From the NCBI GenBank assembly GCA_002838185.1, contig CP017948.1:1116001-1180000 (forward strand): a stretch of 64,000 bases of DNA, given 5' to 3'. The notes under the pieces are model-generated. The model was not told where the DNA came from. It made no database searches and saw only the letters and a program-made list of their open reading frames with translations. The DNA is from Tenericutes bacterium MO-XQ. GTDB taxonomy: Bacteria; Bacillota_I; Bacilli_A; Acholeplasmatales; Acholeplasmataceae. A program made the translations under genes and the position numbers. This document shows positions 1 to 9,300 of this stretch, piece after piece. Within the stretch, counting starts at the first letter, position 1. The number at the start of each line of letters is the position of its first letter.

Positions 1-11
1 GTCAAAATCAA

Positions 12-38
12 GGCAGATCCAATGGGTCTGCCTTTTTT
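12..38 (+). terminator. Intrinsic terminator of an upstream gene outside the window
   Basis: An inverted repeat (ggcagatcc, loop aat, gggtctgcc; 8 of 9 pairs plus one wobble) is followed by a T run. It would end transcription of a plus-strand gene lying left of the window. The ISL3-type element begins directly after it. Confidence 0.75.
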
Positions 39-54
39 CTGTCAACACTTATCT
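39..54 (+). repeat. Left terminal inverted repeat of the ISL3-type element
   Basis: CTGTCAACACTTATCT; it shares CTGT and ACACTTA with the inverted right end at 1366-1381. It lies only a few bases outside the transposase stop codon. Confidence 0.6.
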
Positions 55-56
55 TT

Positions 57-1352
57 TTACATTTTTTTGATCGGAATATCTTTGTTAATACTATACATGA
101 TTCTATTTTTGAGTCTTGTGAATTTTTTAATACCATTAGCAGTTTTAATTATTGTCTTGATTTTGTTATTGACGGATTCAATCGGACCATTTGAGATACG
201 TCTACCATCATAAATTAAAAATGAATTTATGATTTCATCTTTCCAATTGATTAGTGTTTTCCCAAATATTCTCAGGCCTTTATGTGTGTGGTTTCTAAAT
301 GCGTCAATCAACTGCTCTAGTTCATCTTGACATGATTCGTAATGTGCTGTTAAATTGAATTCTCTATACTTTTCTTTCAGTCTATAAGCACTTGTGAGTT
401 CATCATCAATAGACAGCAGATAGTTCATAATATCAGATTTGTGCCAATAACTATTCAGCTTATGAATCTTAAATTTACCATCATAGATATCTTCATAGTT
501 TTTCAAAAAGAAGTAATGAAACTTCTTTAACATGTAATAATACATATCGTCATGCTGTGGCCCACTTTTATATAGCCGGTATTTATTCATTACCTCTATT
601 CTTATACGCTTTATAACTTCATTTAGTGTTCTAATTAAATGAAATGAATCAACGGCTATTTTAGCTTTAGGAAAAGCGACTTTAGCGACTTGCCTATAAG
701 AGTCCCACATGTCCATAACGATGACTTCAACTCTTGATCTTTCACTGATTGATCGTCTTGAAAAGTAGTCTAATAGATAGTGTTTATGTCTAGTTGCTAG
801 AACATCTATAATTTTTCTACTCATAAAATCATATAAAACACAAGCGTATTTATATTTGTTGACCTTTGCTGTGAAAAATTCATCTATATTCATGACTTTT
901 GGAAGCATTCTGGGCTTTGCTTCTACATGTGTGTCAAAAAGATCAATTACCTTTTGTATGGATACATAATAACGTAGCGCTGCGTCTGTAAAGGTATGAT
1001 CATAACTTTTTAAGTAGTTAAGTATAGATACCTTAGTAAATAAACTTAAGTTCTCATTCTTGCTTGCTAGCGGATTAGATTCACTCAGTGTTTTTTGGCA
1101 AATCTTACATTGATATCTGTGTTGATGAAATCTTATAATACACTGTTGGTGTGTGAATATAGAATGTATAATCTTTCGATATTTATAACCTAGAAATTTA
1201 AGGTCTGTAGAACCGCATATAGAACACATAAGCTGTGTTCTTTTAAATTTCAACTCAATGATCAGCGTATCATTTAACTGCCTAGTTTCACATAATTCAA
1301 TGTGATGTCTATAAGCATTAAGATGTAAAATATCTATGGTATAATCATACAT
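57..1352 (-). CDS. ISL3-family transposase
   Basis: This is a 431-residue DDE transposase that would cut and rejoin the ends of its own element. The N-terminus has a four-cysteine zinc-binding region (C-S-I-C near residue 42 and C-K-I-C near residue 82) typical of ISL3 transposases. Candidate catalytic acids are the D of N-I-D-E-F-F near residue 155, the D of V-I-V-M-D-M-W-D near residue 215, and the E of G-P-I-E-S-V-N-N near residue 393. Length matches the family (about 400-440). The start ATG at 1352 is preceded by AAGGAGG, and a TTGACA hexamer lies in the right inverted repeat. No internal stop or frameshift is visible, so the gene looks functional. Confidence 0.9.
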   Translation of the reverse strand: MYDYTIDILHLNAYRHHIELCETRQLNDTLIIELKFKRTQLMCSICGSTDLKFLGYKYRKIIHSIFTHQQCIIRFHQHRYQCKICQKTLSESNPLASKNENLSLFTKVSILNYLKSYDHTFTDAALRYYVSIQKVIDLFDTHVEAKPRMLPKVMNIDEFFTAKVNKYKYACVLYDFMSRKIIDVLATRHKHYLLDYFSRRSISERSRVEVIVMDMWDSYRQVAKVAFPKAKIAVDSFHLIRTLNEVIKRIRIEVMNKYRLYKSGPQHDDMYYYMLKKFHYFFLKNYEDIYDGKFKIHKLNSYWHKSDIMNYLLSIDDELTSAYRLKEKYREFNLTAHYESCQDELEQLIDAFRNHTHKGLRIFGKTLINWKDEIINSFLIYDGRRISNGPIESVNNKIKTIIKTANGIKKFTRLKNRIMYSINKDIPIKKM

Positions 1353-1365
1353 GAAAACCTCCTTA

Positions 1366-1381
1366 GCTTAAGTGTCAACAG
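1366..1381 (-). repeat. Right terminal inverted repeat of the ISL3-type element
   Basis: Read on the minus strand it is CTGTTGACACTTAAGC, matching the left end at 12 of 16 positions. It contains a TTGACA hexamer oriented toward the transposase gene. Just outside lies a second inverted repeat (gaaaacctc at 1353-1361, gaggttttc at 1398-1406, then a T run) that could form a hairpin limiting read-through. Confidence 0.55.
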
Positions 1382-1514
1382 TTACTTATAGTATAAAGAG
1401 GTTTTCTTTTTTTAACAACTTCAAAAAATGCTTTAAATAATCTTATGGTATACCACACTATTATTTATAGCATATACTTTACCATACAATAATTTATACA
1501 TCTATTTATAATAG

Positions 1515-1538
1515 AGGCGATGTCATTCGCCTTTTTTT
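1515..1538 (+). terminator. Short intrinsic terminator upstream of the glucan locus
   Basis: AGGCGA, loop TGTCAT, TCGCCT, then seven T. No plus-strand gene lies between the insertion sequence and this hairpin. It is either a relic of a gene displaced by the element or insulation for the promoter that follows. Confidence 0.6.
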
Positions 1539-1551
1539 GTAAGCGTTTCAA
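1538..1551 (+). promoter_or_regulatory. Candidate CcpA cre-like site
   Basis: TGTAAGCGTTTCAA agrees with the cre consensus TGWAANCGNTNWCA at 12 of 14 positions. It lies about 20 bp upstream of the -35 of the phosphorylase promoter. The core AAGCGTTT is also compatible with another LacI-family protein. CcpA itself is not encoded in the window. Confidence 0.4.
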
Positions 1552-1590
1552 TTTTTTTTACAAAAAGACTTTACTTTTCAATTTTTTTTA
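1546..1590 (+). repeat. Pair of identical 15-bp direct repeats in the promoter
   Basis: TTTCAATTTTTTTTA occurs at 1546-1560 and again at 1576-1590, exactly 30 bp apart (about three helical turns) and flanking the -35 region. The copies are identical. They may be T-tract, UP-like or bending elements, or protein binding sites; nothing visible decides this. Confidence 0.7.
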
Positions 1591-1597
1591 ATATAAT
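1570..1597 (+). promoter_or_regulatory. Promoter of the GH94 phosphorylase gene
   Basis: -35 TTTACT (1570-1575), 16-bp spacer, -10 TATAAT (1592-1597). The predicted start of transcription falls at about 1604, directly against the operator-like palindrome at 1606-1617. Confidence 0.65.
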
Positions 1598-1605
1598 GGA
1601 ATTAG

Positions 1606-1617
1606 GAAACCGATTTC
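1606..1617 (+). promoter_or_regulatory. LacI-family operator-like palindrome
   Basis: GAAACCGATTTC differs at one position from the perfect palindrome GAAACCGGTTTC found at 6337-6348. It covers the predicted +1 of the promoter, a classic repressor position. The likely ligand is the LacI-family protein encoded at 5257-6279. Confidence 0.65.
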
Positions 1618-1633
1618 TTGAGGTGATGACGAC

Positions 1634-4138
1634 ATGATAAAAAAGCAGTTTAAAAACTATGAAAATTATGGCTACTATTTTCCACTATTTAATCTTAAAG
1701 GGTTCAGATCAGCAATCACACCATTTTTTGCTGGAGATGTAAAAACCGATTTACATCATTATGCCATTGAACCTGCATCTGAATTAGAATTATATGAACA
1801 TACTCAATCAAGAAATGTTCTTTTTATAGTTGATGGAAATACTTATTTCTTAAATGGACAAACACATCTTCAACAAGATGATGACATCGTTTATGAAACA
1901 GATATGCTTTACCAAAAGGTAATCAGAATCAATGCTAGTCATCAAATTGAGACAATTTCTTTTGTCCCACTAGATGAAATGGCGGAACTTCATCAAATTA
2001 CATATAAAAACACAACAACAAAAAATCAAAAACTCAGAATTTTAACAGCAACTCCTATCTATGGTAGAAGTGCTGATAATCTAAGAGATCATAGACATGT
2101 GACATCACTACTTAATAGAATTGATGTTAAACAAGGTGCTATAGTGGTTAATCCAACGTTATCATTTGACGAAAGAGGACACCAAGACAATGATACGATA
2201 TATACGTTCATAGCTGATAGTAATGACTTAAATATCGATGGATATATTCCAACTGTTGATGAATATTTAAATGGTGGATCATTCCATTTTCCAAAAGGTT
2301 TGGATCGCTTGGTTTTAGAAAATACACATATTGATGGTTATGAGGCTATGGGTTCTGTTTCTTTTGAAGAAGTAGAAATCAAGCCTAATCAATCTATCAC
2401 AATCTATATGGCTATTGCGATTACGAATAAAGAACTTGATTTAAACACATTTAAAAAGACTTATCTTAATGAGTCATCTTTTAAAGATGCATTAAATAAA
2501 ACAAATGCATTCTTTGCAAAATATGTTGAAGAACTATCTTTTGATATTGATTCAAAAGAAACATCGAATCAATTAAGATGGGTTGCTTTACAACCGTTAT
2601 TGAGAAGATATTATGGGAACTCTTTTCTTCCACTTCATGATTATGGTAAAGGCGGTCGTGGTTGGAGAGATCTATGGCAAGATTTATTAGCGCTCATTAT
2701 GACTAATGATGACAGTGTTTTTGAACTTTTATACAGCAATTTTGCTGGTATAAGAATTGATGGATCAAATGCAACCATTATTGGTGATCAACCAGGAGAA
2801 TTCAAAGCTGACAGAAACTCTATTACACGCGTTTGGTCAGATCATGGTGTTTGGCCACTCATTACAACTAAATTATATATTGATGAATCAGGAGATATAG
2901 ACTTTTTATTAAGAAAGCAAACATATTTTCAAGATAAATTTACACATTACACAAAACAAACGACAACCCCACATCAAAAAAATCTTTTAAGATCAAAAGA
3001 TAACCAAGTATATGAAGGTACTATTTTAGAACATCTACTTGTTGAAAATCTAGTAGGTTATCATAATGTTGGTAAACATGGTTTTACAAAACTAGAAGAT
3101 GCTGACTGGAATGATGGACTTGATATGGCCACTAAATTAGGTGAAACTATTGCGTTTACACATATGTATGCTGAAAACCTTAGCATATTAGCCCATTTGA
3201 TTAAGAATCTAAAAACAAAAGATATTGAACTATTTGAAGGCTTTGAACTATTGTTAGATACTAACGCTAATCTATCATTATATTTTGAAAAAGCAGAAGC
3301 TTTTAGTGGTATAAAAATCACAAAAAATAGAGATGAGTTAGCAAATATCTTAAATAAGCTTTCTGAAGATAAAAAAGCATTTTTAAATGAAAAAGCATTT
3401 GAAAATGATACATATCAAAGTTATTACAATAATGATGGAGAGCTTCTAGATAACGAAGAAACATTGAGTTTAACTGGACAAGCTATGGCGCTTTTAGCAC
3501 ATACACCATCACAAGAACAAGCGCTAAAAATTGCGCAAAAGACAAAAGAAAAACTGTTTAATCCAAGTATTGGTGGATATCACTTGAATTCTGATCATCA
3601 CAAGGTTCTTCACAACATGGGAAGAGCTTTTGGATTTGCTTATAATCATAAAGAAAACGGAGCAATATTCTCTCATATGGTTATGATGTACGCATATGGA
3701 TTATATGTGTACAACTTATCTAAAGAAGGTAGAGAAGCCGCGTTTAGTATGTTATATCAATCGCAAAAAACTGAATCTCATGTTTGGGCTGGTATTCCTG
3801 AGTACTTCACTGAAAAAGGTGTAGGTAAATATACATACTTAACAGGTTCAGCAAGTTGGTTGTTGTTACTTATTAGAAATCAAACCTTTGGTATTCGTTT
3901 TGATTTAGGAAAACTCACACTACAACCAAAATTAACAAAAGCTGATTTTATCGATGGTAAAGCTTCGATTACGACTTATCTATTTAATCAAAAACGAAAA
4001 GTGACATATCATAATCATAAGCACTTAGAATATGGATCTTATCAAATATCTAAAATCTTATCGAACGGAAAATTAATCAAACAACCTATCAACCAATTAG
4101 AAAATAATATTGAGGTATATTTAGATGAAATTATTTGA
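1634..4138 (+). CDS. GH94 beta-glucan phosphorylase, probably laminaribiose phosphorylase
   Basis: The 834-residue protein is a cytoplasmic inverting phosphorylase of the GH94 (former glycosyltransferase 36) type, which splits beta-glucosyl disaccharides with phosphate to alpha-glucose-1-phosphate and glucose. An N-terminal beta-sandwich is followed by an (alpha/alpha)6 barrel carrying G-R-G-W-R-D-L-W-Q-D near residue 340 and A-D-W-N-D-G at 490-495; the general acid is expected at D491. There is no signal peptide. A GH94 enzyme from Acholeplasma laidlawii is a characterised laminaribiose phosphorylase, and the neighbouring GH16 glucanases favour a beta-1,3 substrate, but the substrate is inferred. 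The ATG at 1634 has AGGTG 8 bases upstream. A cre-like site and an operator precede it. The end overlaps the cupin gene by 14 bases. Confidence 0.85.
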   Translation: MIKKQFKNYENYGYYFPLFNLKGFRSAITPFFAGDVKTDLHHYAIEPASELELYEHTQSRNVLFIVDGNTYFLNGQTHLQQDDDIVYETDMLYQKVIRINASHQIETISFVPLDEMAELHQITYKNTTTKNQKLRILTATPIYGRSADNLRDHRHVTSLLNRIDVKQGAIVVNPTLSFDERGHQDNDTIYTFIADSNDLNIDGYIPTVDEYLNGGSFHFPKGLDRLVLENTHIDGYEAMGSVSFEEVEIKPNQSITIYMAIAITNKELDLNTFKKTYLNESSFKDALNKTNAFFAKYVEELSFDIDSKETSNQLRWVALQPLLRRYYGNSFLPLHDYGKGGRGWRDLWQDLLALIMTNDDSVFELLYSNFAGIRIDGSNATIIGDQPGEFKADRNSITRVWSDHGVWPLITTKLYIDESGDIDFLLRKQTYFQDKFTHYTKQTTTPHQKNLLRSKDNQVYEGTILEHLLVENLVGYHNVGKHGFTKLEDADWNDGLDMATKLGETIAFTHMYAENLSILAHLIKNLKTKDIELFEGFELLLDTNANLSLYFEKAEAFSGIKITKNRDELANILNKLSEDKKAFLNEKAFENDTYQSYYNNDGELLDNEETLSLTGQAMALLAHTPSQEQALKIAQKTKEKLFNPSIGGYHLNSDHHKVLHNMGRAFGFAYNHKENGAIFSHMVMMYAYGLYVYNLSKEGREAAFSMLYQSQKTESHVWAGIPEYFTEKGVGKYTYLTGSASWLLLLIRNQTFGIRFDLGKLTLQPKLTKADFIDGKASITTYLFNQKRKVTYHNHKHLEYGSYQISKILSNGKLIKQPINQLENNIEVYLDEII

Positions 4139-4541
4139 CACATATCTTGCTGAAGGTATTGGATATGAAAAACTATTCAATTTTCAATCATGGAGAATTG
4201 CAAGACTTAACTATATCAAAGAGTTGGATATAGAACATTTAAACTTTATTGAGTGCCATTTAGAAACAGATGAAGTCTTTGTACTACTTAATGGTCAATG
4301 TCATATGTTTTTGACACAAGATCAAGAACATAAAACTTTTGAGTATTTTTCAATGGAACCTTTTAAAATCTACCGTATTCCAAAAGGTGTATATCATGCT
4401 CATGCACTTTCAGAAGATGCGCAACTACTAATCATCGAAGAAGAAAATACATGTGACGGTAACTCGCACAGAATCTATTTAAACCAAGAAGAAATGCAAA
4501 CGATAAAAAAACTTGCATTAGGTGCTAATCATGAATTATAA
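4125..4541 (+). CDS. Small cupin-fold protein of the glucan locus
   Basis: This 138-residue protein has a cupin-like pattern: H-L-E-T-D-E-V-F-V-L-L-N-G near residues 46-58, then I-P-K-G-V-Y-H-A-H-A near 85-94. That gives His and Glu side chains in the places where cupins bind a metal or sugar. There is no signal peptide, so it acts in the cytoplasm. It overlaps the GH94 gene by 14 bases and the GH16 gene by 11, so it is surely co-translated with them. A role in sugar-phosphate or sugar isomer handling is possible; no specific reaction can be assigned. Confidence 0.7.
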   Translation: MKLFDTYLAEGIGYEKLFNFQSWRIARLNYIKELDIEHLNFIECHLETDEVFVLLNGQCHMFLTQDQEHKTFEYFSMEPFKIYRIPKGVYHAHALSEDAQLLIIEEENTCDGNSHRIYLNQEEMQTIKKLALGANHEL

Positions 4542-5256
4542 ACTATTATGGCAAGATACTTTTGAAAAAGAGGGTAATCTTGATCCAGATATTTGGACTA
4601 TAGAAACAGGTGGACATGGATTTGGGAATAATGAATCTCAATTTTATACCAATCAAGAGAAAAATATTTTTGTTAAAGATCAGATGTTACATATAGCTGC
4701 ACATAAAGAAGCGTATGAACATAGAAACTATACCTCTGCTAAAATATCCACATATCAAAAAAAGCATATTAGATATGGACGTATAGAAGTAGAAGCAAAA
4801 CTGCCCAAAGGCAAAGGTACTTGGCCAGCAATCTGGTTATTAGGTGAAAATAATAAAGAGGTCGGATGGCCACTTTGTGGAGAAATTGATCTCATTGAAC
4901 ATATCGGAAGAAGACCTGGACAATTTCATTTTTCACTACATTCTAAATCGTTTAATCATAGAAAAAATAATCATTTAACTTATGTCTATGAAGATCTTTC
5001 TTTATTAGAGGGATTTCAAATATTTTCTATCGATTGGGATGAGAAACAAATTTCATTTTATATCAATAACAAGCTTATGGCAACTTTCAAAAAAAGCACT
5101 GGTGCTTCGGTTGAAGATTGGCCATTTGATCAGCCATTTCATCTCATGATCAATTTAGCAATTGGTGGACACTGGGGTGGAGAAATTGATGATCAGATAT
5201 TCCCTGTTGAATTGCAAATTAAATCTGTAAAGGTATATGAAAGAAGTGAATCATAA
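4531..5256 (+). CDS. Intracellular GH16 endo-beta-1,3-glucanase
   Basis: The 241-residue protein is a single GH16 jelly-roll domain. The signature G-E-I-D-L-I-E puts the nucleophile at E118, the helper at D120 and the acid/base at E123. A-x-L-P-K-G-K-G-T-W-P-A-I-W-L-L near residues 90-105 is the usual laminarinase/lichenase segment. There is no signal peptide or lipobox, unlike the second GH16 gene at 24728, so it should cleave imported oligosaccharides to sizes the phosphorylases can use. ATG at 4531 is preferred over GTG 4522 because AGGTG (4519-4523) sits 7 bases before the ATG and overlaps the GTG. It is followed immediately by the regulator gene. Confidence 0.87.
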   Translation: MNYKLLWQDTFEKEGNLDPDIWTIETGGHGFGNNESQFYTNQEKNIFVKDQMLHIAAHKEAYEHRNYTSAKISTYQKKHIRYGRIEVEAKLPKGKGTWPAIWLLGENNKEVGWPLCGEIDLIEHIGRRPGQFHFSLHSKSFNHRKNNHLTYVYEDLSLLEGFQIFSIDWDEKQISFYINNKLMATFKKSTGASVEDWPFDQPFHLMINLAIGGHWGGEIDDQIFPVELQIKSVKVYERSES

Positions 5257-6279
5257 GTGACAAAAAAACGGACGATATATAACATCGCAAAAGAACTGAA
5301 TCTAGCTCCTGGTACAATTTCAAAAGTAATCAATCAAACTGGTAATGTTTCCTTGAAAACAAGAGAAAGAGTGCTTGCTTATATCAAAGAAGTTGGTTAT
5401 GTTCCAAATAACTCAGCACGCATGCTTAAATCTAAGAGAACTTACACGGTAGGCATTGTTTTTACAGAAGAATCTGATGTTGGTTTAGAGCACTCATTTT
5501 TCTCAAGTATTTTACAACATTTTAAGACATATGTAGAATTACAAGGTTATGAACTCAGTTTTATTGTTAAAAAACTAGGTCAACATGAACTATCTTATTT
5601 AGAATGGTGCATGAATAAAAGAGTTGATGGTGTTTATATTGTTGTAGGTAATTATAATGATAAAGGTCTATATGAACTCATTGAAAGCCCAATACCTGCT
5701 GTATCAACTGATATGCTTGTTCCTGGTCTTCATACTGTCGTTAGTGATAATGAACTAGGAATGAAATTAATCTTCGATTACATAAAAGATCAATTGCATG
5801 CAAAAAAATTAGCATTTATTTCCGGGCCAAAGACATCAAAAGCTTTTAATGAACGTGTTGAAGCTTATCACAAATTTGTAAACACTTATGAAATGACTAA
5901 CATTATTGATGTCATTTATGCTGAAAGCTTTGGATTTACTAGTGGTTATAATGCAGTTTTAGAATTAGCAAAACATGTTACTCAGATGCCTGAATGCATT
6001 TTAGTAGCAAGTGATGACATTGCTTTAGGGGTTTTAAAGGGTTTAAAAGACCTTGGAATTAAAGTGCCTGAACAAGTTGGTGTAATTGGATTTGACGACA
6101 TCGCTTTTGCAAAACATTTTACCCCATCGTTAACAACCATTAGACAAGATAGAAAATCTTTAGGAGAAACTGCAGCCAAGCTATTGCTTGAGCTTATAGA
6201 AAACCCTCATGAAGACATCGAAGAAGTTGTGAAACTTCCTGTGGAACTTATCGTTAGAGACTCAACTAGAAAAAAATGA
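5257..6279 (+). CDS. LacI-family transcriptional regulator of the glucan locus
   Basis: This 340-residue DNA-binding regulator has an N-terminal helix-turn-helix (residues about 4-50: I-Y-N-I-A-K-E-L-N-L-A-P-G-T-I-S-K-V-I-N, with the hinge helix R-M-L-K-S-K-R). A periplasmic-binding-protein-like sensor domain follows and ends in the typical V-I-G-F-D-D-I and T-T-I-R-Q-D segments. It begins at GTG 5257, right after the GH16 stop codon. Three copies of a GAAACCGGTTTC-like palindrome at 1606, 6292 and 6337 are its probable operators, with a beta-glucan-derived sugar or its phosphate as likely inducer. It is most likely a repressor local to this locus; a CcpA role is less likely given this placement. 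Confidence 0.9.
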   Translation: MTKKRTIYNIAKELNLAPGTISKVINQTGNVSLKTRERVLAYIKEVGYVPNNSARMLKSKRTYTVGIVFTEESDVGLEHSFFSSILQHFKTYVELQGYELSFIVKKLGQHELSYLEWCMNKRVDGVYIVVGNYNDKGLYELIESPIPAVSTDMLVPGLHTVVSDNELGMKLIFDYIKDQLHAKKLAFISGPKTSKAFNERVEAYHKFVNTYEMTNIIDVIYAESFGFTSGYNAVLELAKHVTQMPECILVASDDIALGVLKGLKDLGIKVPEQVGVIGFDDIAFAKHFTPSLTTIRQDRKSLGETAAKLLLELIENPHEDIEEVVKLPVELIVRDSTRKK

Positions 6280-6289
6280 ATTAAAAATA

Positions 6290-6318
6290 TTGAAAACGGT
6301 TTCTTATTATGTTATTAT
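6290..6318 (+). promoter_or_regulatory. Promoter of the second phosphorylase and transport operon
   Basis: -35 TTGAAA (6290-6295), 17-bp spacer, -10 TATTAT (6313-6318). It is flanked by two operator-like palindromes, one overlapping the -35 and one downstream of +1. Confidence 0.75.
6292..6303 (+). promoter_or_regulatory. LacI-family operator O1
   Basis: GAAAACGGTTTC differs by one base from the perfect palindrome at 6337. It overlaps the -35 hexamer. The distance between the centres of the two sites is 45 bp, so looping or simple double occlusion is possible. Confidence 0.65.
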
Positions 6319-6336
6319 ATAAATATATAGGTTAAA

Positions 6337-6348
6337 GAAACCGGTTTC
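6337..6348 (+). promoter_or_regulatory. LacI-family operator O2 (perfect palindrome)
   Basis: GAAACCGGTTTC is a perfect 12-bp palindrome with the central CG typical of LacI-family sites. It lies just downstream of the predicted +1 and upstream of the ribosome binding site AAAAGGAG. Confidence 0.75.
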
Positions 6349-6365
6349 CTAAAAGGAGAAAAAGT

Positions 6366-9300
6366 ATGGAAAAATATCACTTTCAACAACTTAACTATCA
6401 AAAACAAAAACCATTCTCAAGCTTCTTAAGTGGGATTTCCGGCTTAAAAGGTATTCCTCTATGGGCGTTTTATGTAAATAGAGGTCAATTGATTGCATCT
6501 TTTGGAGTAAAAAATAAAAATGGGCAAATTATGGAGTTCTTTCCAGCAAATGCTGCATATCATTATGTATCTAAGATTGGATTTAGAACATTCATCAAAA
6601 TAAATAACGAAACATATGAGTGTTTCAAGGAAGAAAATGATTCTCAAGTTTTAGATATATTTCAAGATAAAGTATCAATATCTGAACGTATTGATAAGTT
6701 TGATATCACTGTAAAGGTAACATACTTTACATTACCAAATGAAAGATTAGCATCATTAAACAGAAAAGTTGAAATCATCAATCACAAAGATGAAAACATA
6801 GATGTTGAAATTGTTGATGGTTTAACACAAATTCTGCCTACAGGTATTGATTTTGGCGGATATAAAGCAGTATCTAACTTACTACAAAGTTGGATGGAAA
6901 CAAAAAACACAAAAGATTATGTATTTTACACATTAAGAGGATCTACAGGAGATGAAGCTGAGGTTTCCGAAATCGCAGAAGGTCATTTCATTCACACGAT
7001 ATCAAATGTAGATAACACCTACATCTATGATTACAAAGCATTGTTTGGAGAAGATACCTCTTTAAATGTTCCATATCATTTGATTGATGGATCTTTGAAA
7101 ACTCAAAAACAAACACATGTGAACCAAGTTCCATGTGCGTTCTCATATCAAACATATAAAGGTATAAAAGCAGAAGAATCAGTACAGTTTGTGTCCATGT
7201 TTGGATATGTCGAACATGAAGAAAAACTAAGTAGTTTAGTCAATAAGACAAGCTTGACTTATATGAATGATAAAGAGTTAGAAAATCAAAAACTCCATGA
7301 AGATATAACAAGTGTTGTGGAAACTAAAACAAATTTCCCAATCTATGATGCCTATATCAAACAAAGTTATATGGACAACGTTCTTAGAGGCGGATATCCA
7401 TTACAACTCAAAGTTAAAGATGGGTTTGCATCATATTATGTTTACTCAAGAAAACATGGTGACCTTGAAAGAGATTATAATTTCTTCAACTTAGAACCAG
7501 CATATTACTCTCAAGGTAATGGGAACTTTAGAGATGTATTGCAAAATAGAAGAAATGATTTAATATTCTTCCCAGAAATTAAAGCATTTAATATTAAAAT
7601 GTTCGCTTCATTTATACAAGATGATGGATACAATCCACTATCTATCGAAGGTGTAACATTTACCTACCTGGATCAAACAGATACTTATCCAAATGCTATT
7701 CAAAATCTACTTATGCAACCATATACACCTGGAACATTATTAATGGCACTTGAAGATCATGGATTAGAACAAGCATTCGAAAGCATTCTTGAAAAATCTA
7801 AAGCTAATTTCCAAGCATCATTTGGAGAAGGGTATTGGGAAGATCATTTTACTTACTTATTAGATTTGATCGAGAATTTTGAAACGGTTTATCCAGACCA
7901 AATGAGTGAATTACTATTTAATGAACATGTAGGATTTTATCAATCCAATGCATATGTAGTTCCTAGAAATGAAAAATACGTATTAACTAAGAACCAAACA
8001 GTTAGACAGTTTGGAGCATTAAAACATCTTGATCCGGTTGATACATGGTTAAAGGGTGAAAAACAAGAACTAAAAGTACCAATTATCGGGAAATTAATGA
8101 CACTCATATTAAACAAATTTGCACACTTAGATCCATATGGTATTGGATTATCATATGAAGGTAACAAACCAGGATGGAATGATGCATGTAATGGTCTTCC
8201 TGGACTCTTTGGATCTGGTGTATCTGAAATGTTTGAACTAAAAAAACTAGCTAAATTTGTTCATACTCAATTATTAAAATCTGAAAATCAATCATTTACC
8301 TTACTTGAAGATACTGCACAATTACTTATGGGACTTAATGATATGGAAGAAAAAGATGATCTAACAAATTGGAATCATCGTATGAACTTGTTAGAAGACT
8401 ATCGTTTAAAACGATTAAACAGAAGCGTAGAAACAGTTGAAATCAACCATGAGTTAGCATTATCAATCTTAAAGAAAATCTTGAAACAACTTGAGATATC
8501 TACTGAAAAAGCTAAACAGGTTGATGAGGTCATACCCACTTACTTAACATTTGAGGCTGATCGTTATGAACAAATCTTAGATGCAAACAAAAAACCAATC
8601 ATTGGTCATTATGGGTTACCACTTGTTAAAGTAAATTCATTTAAGATGAAGCCACTTCCAAGTTTCTTAGAAGGACCTGCAAGATACATCAAGAACTCAA
8701 ACAACAAAGAAGAAGCATTTGACATTTATCAAAAAGTTAAGAAAACAGGATTATATGACAAAAAACATAAATTCTATCAAACAAGTGTCTCACTTGAAAA
8801 TGAATCTTTTGAAATCGGAAGATTAAAAGCTTTCACCCCTGGGTGGTTAGAAAGAGAATCAAACTTCTTGCATATGACATATAAATATTTACTAGGGTTG
8901 TTAAAAGTAGGTCTCTATAAGACATTCTATGAAGAAATCAAATCAAATTATACGTGCTTTATGGATCCAAAGGTTTATGGTCGCTCACCTCTTGAAGTAT
9001 CATCATTTATTGCGACTTCATCAAATCCTGATCCTAAAAAACATGGTCAAGGTTTTGTAGCAAGATTATCTGGATCAACAGCTGAAATGTTATCTATGTA
9101 TCAGTTTATGTTCCATGGTAAACATATTTTTGAATTTAAAGATGGTAACTTCATTTATAAACCAAAACCTAAATTAAGTATAACATTCTTTAAAGATCAA
9201 AAAGTAGAAACAACACTCTTTGGATCAATCAAAGTAACTTATGTAAATCCGAAGAACTTAAACACATTTGATGATGATGCTTATATCGAAAAAATCATTG

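Larger units (their letters stand above)
39..1381. mobile_element. ISL3-family insertion sequence
   Basis: The element consists of one minus-strand transposase gene bounded by short imperfect inverted repeats. The left end reads CTGTCAACACTTATCT (39-54) and the right end, reverse-complemented, reads CTGTTGACACTTAAGC (1366-1381), with 12 of 16 bases shared. I could not see a convincing 8-bp target duplication (31-38 versus 1382-1389), so the exact ends are provisional. The element sits between a terminator and the promoter of the glucan locus, a position that disrupts no visible gene. The open transposase frame and retained DDE residues suggest it is intact. Confidence 0.8.

Noticed and set aside
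5257-6279. LacI-family gene as the genome's CcpA
   Set aside because: It is embedded between the genes it appears to control, and local palindromic operators differ from cre, so a local regulator is the better reading.
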